Below, one piece after another: positions 7,327 through 7,345 of a stretch of DNA of 7,345 bases (its first letter is position 1; every line of letters starts with the position of its first letter). Under the pieces are notes generated by a model, which did not search any database, was not told where the DNA came from, and saw nothing but the letters and a program-made list of their open reading frames with translations. The stretch lies in assembly GCA_031260615.1 (NCBI GenBank), contig JAISLG010000087.1, positions 1 through 7,345 of the forward strand, given 5' to 3'. A program made the translations under genes and the position numbers. This DNA comes from Oscillospiraceae bacterium (GTDB lineage Bacteria > Bacillota > Clostridia > Oscillospirales > Ruminococcaceae).

Positions 7327-7345
7327 TATCTTGTACTATCTTCTC

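Overview
The window holds three complete protein genes, all on the minus strand, in the transcription order polC, adhE, small phosphotransferase. It is ordinary, compact bacterial chromosome, with no CRISPR array, tRNA, rRNA or insertion sequence. A PolC-type replicative polymerase together with an AdhE aldehyde-alcohol dehydrogenase suggests a fermentative, anaerobic or facultative Gram-positive of the Bacillota, most likely Clostridia-like. That placement is inferred from family distribution and not from any marker gene.

Right edge (7248-7345): a 98-base non-coding stretch carries a perfect 36-base inverted repeat, then a near-consensus sigma-A promoter facing polC. The -10 box ends only six bases before the polC ATG, so the polC mRNA is predicted to be leaderless. 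The other two genes have normal Shine-Dalgarno sites.

Middle right (3639-7247): polC, 1202 residues. It has the N-terminal domain, OB fold, PHP domain, zinc module, catalytic core, tandem helix-hairpin-helix and a C-terminal clamp-binding peptide. The DEDDh 3'-5' proofreading exonuclease that normally interrupts the PHP domain of PolC is missing: the two PHP halves join directly, in frame and without a scar. This is the most unusual thing in the window. The PHP domain keeps a full set of apparent metal ligands.

Middle (3436-3638): 203 bases between polC and adhE, with a weak hairpin just after polC and a clear promoter for adhE.

Left (33-3435): adhE (865 residues, both domains intact), then 55 bases later a 249-residue APH/choline-kinase-fold phosphotransferase with its own ribosome binding site and no convincing separate promoter, so probably co-transcribed with adhE. 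The three genes show no evident shared pathway: polC is replication, adhE is NADH-recycling ethanol fermentation, and the kinase substrate is unknown. Bases 1-32 show no feature.
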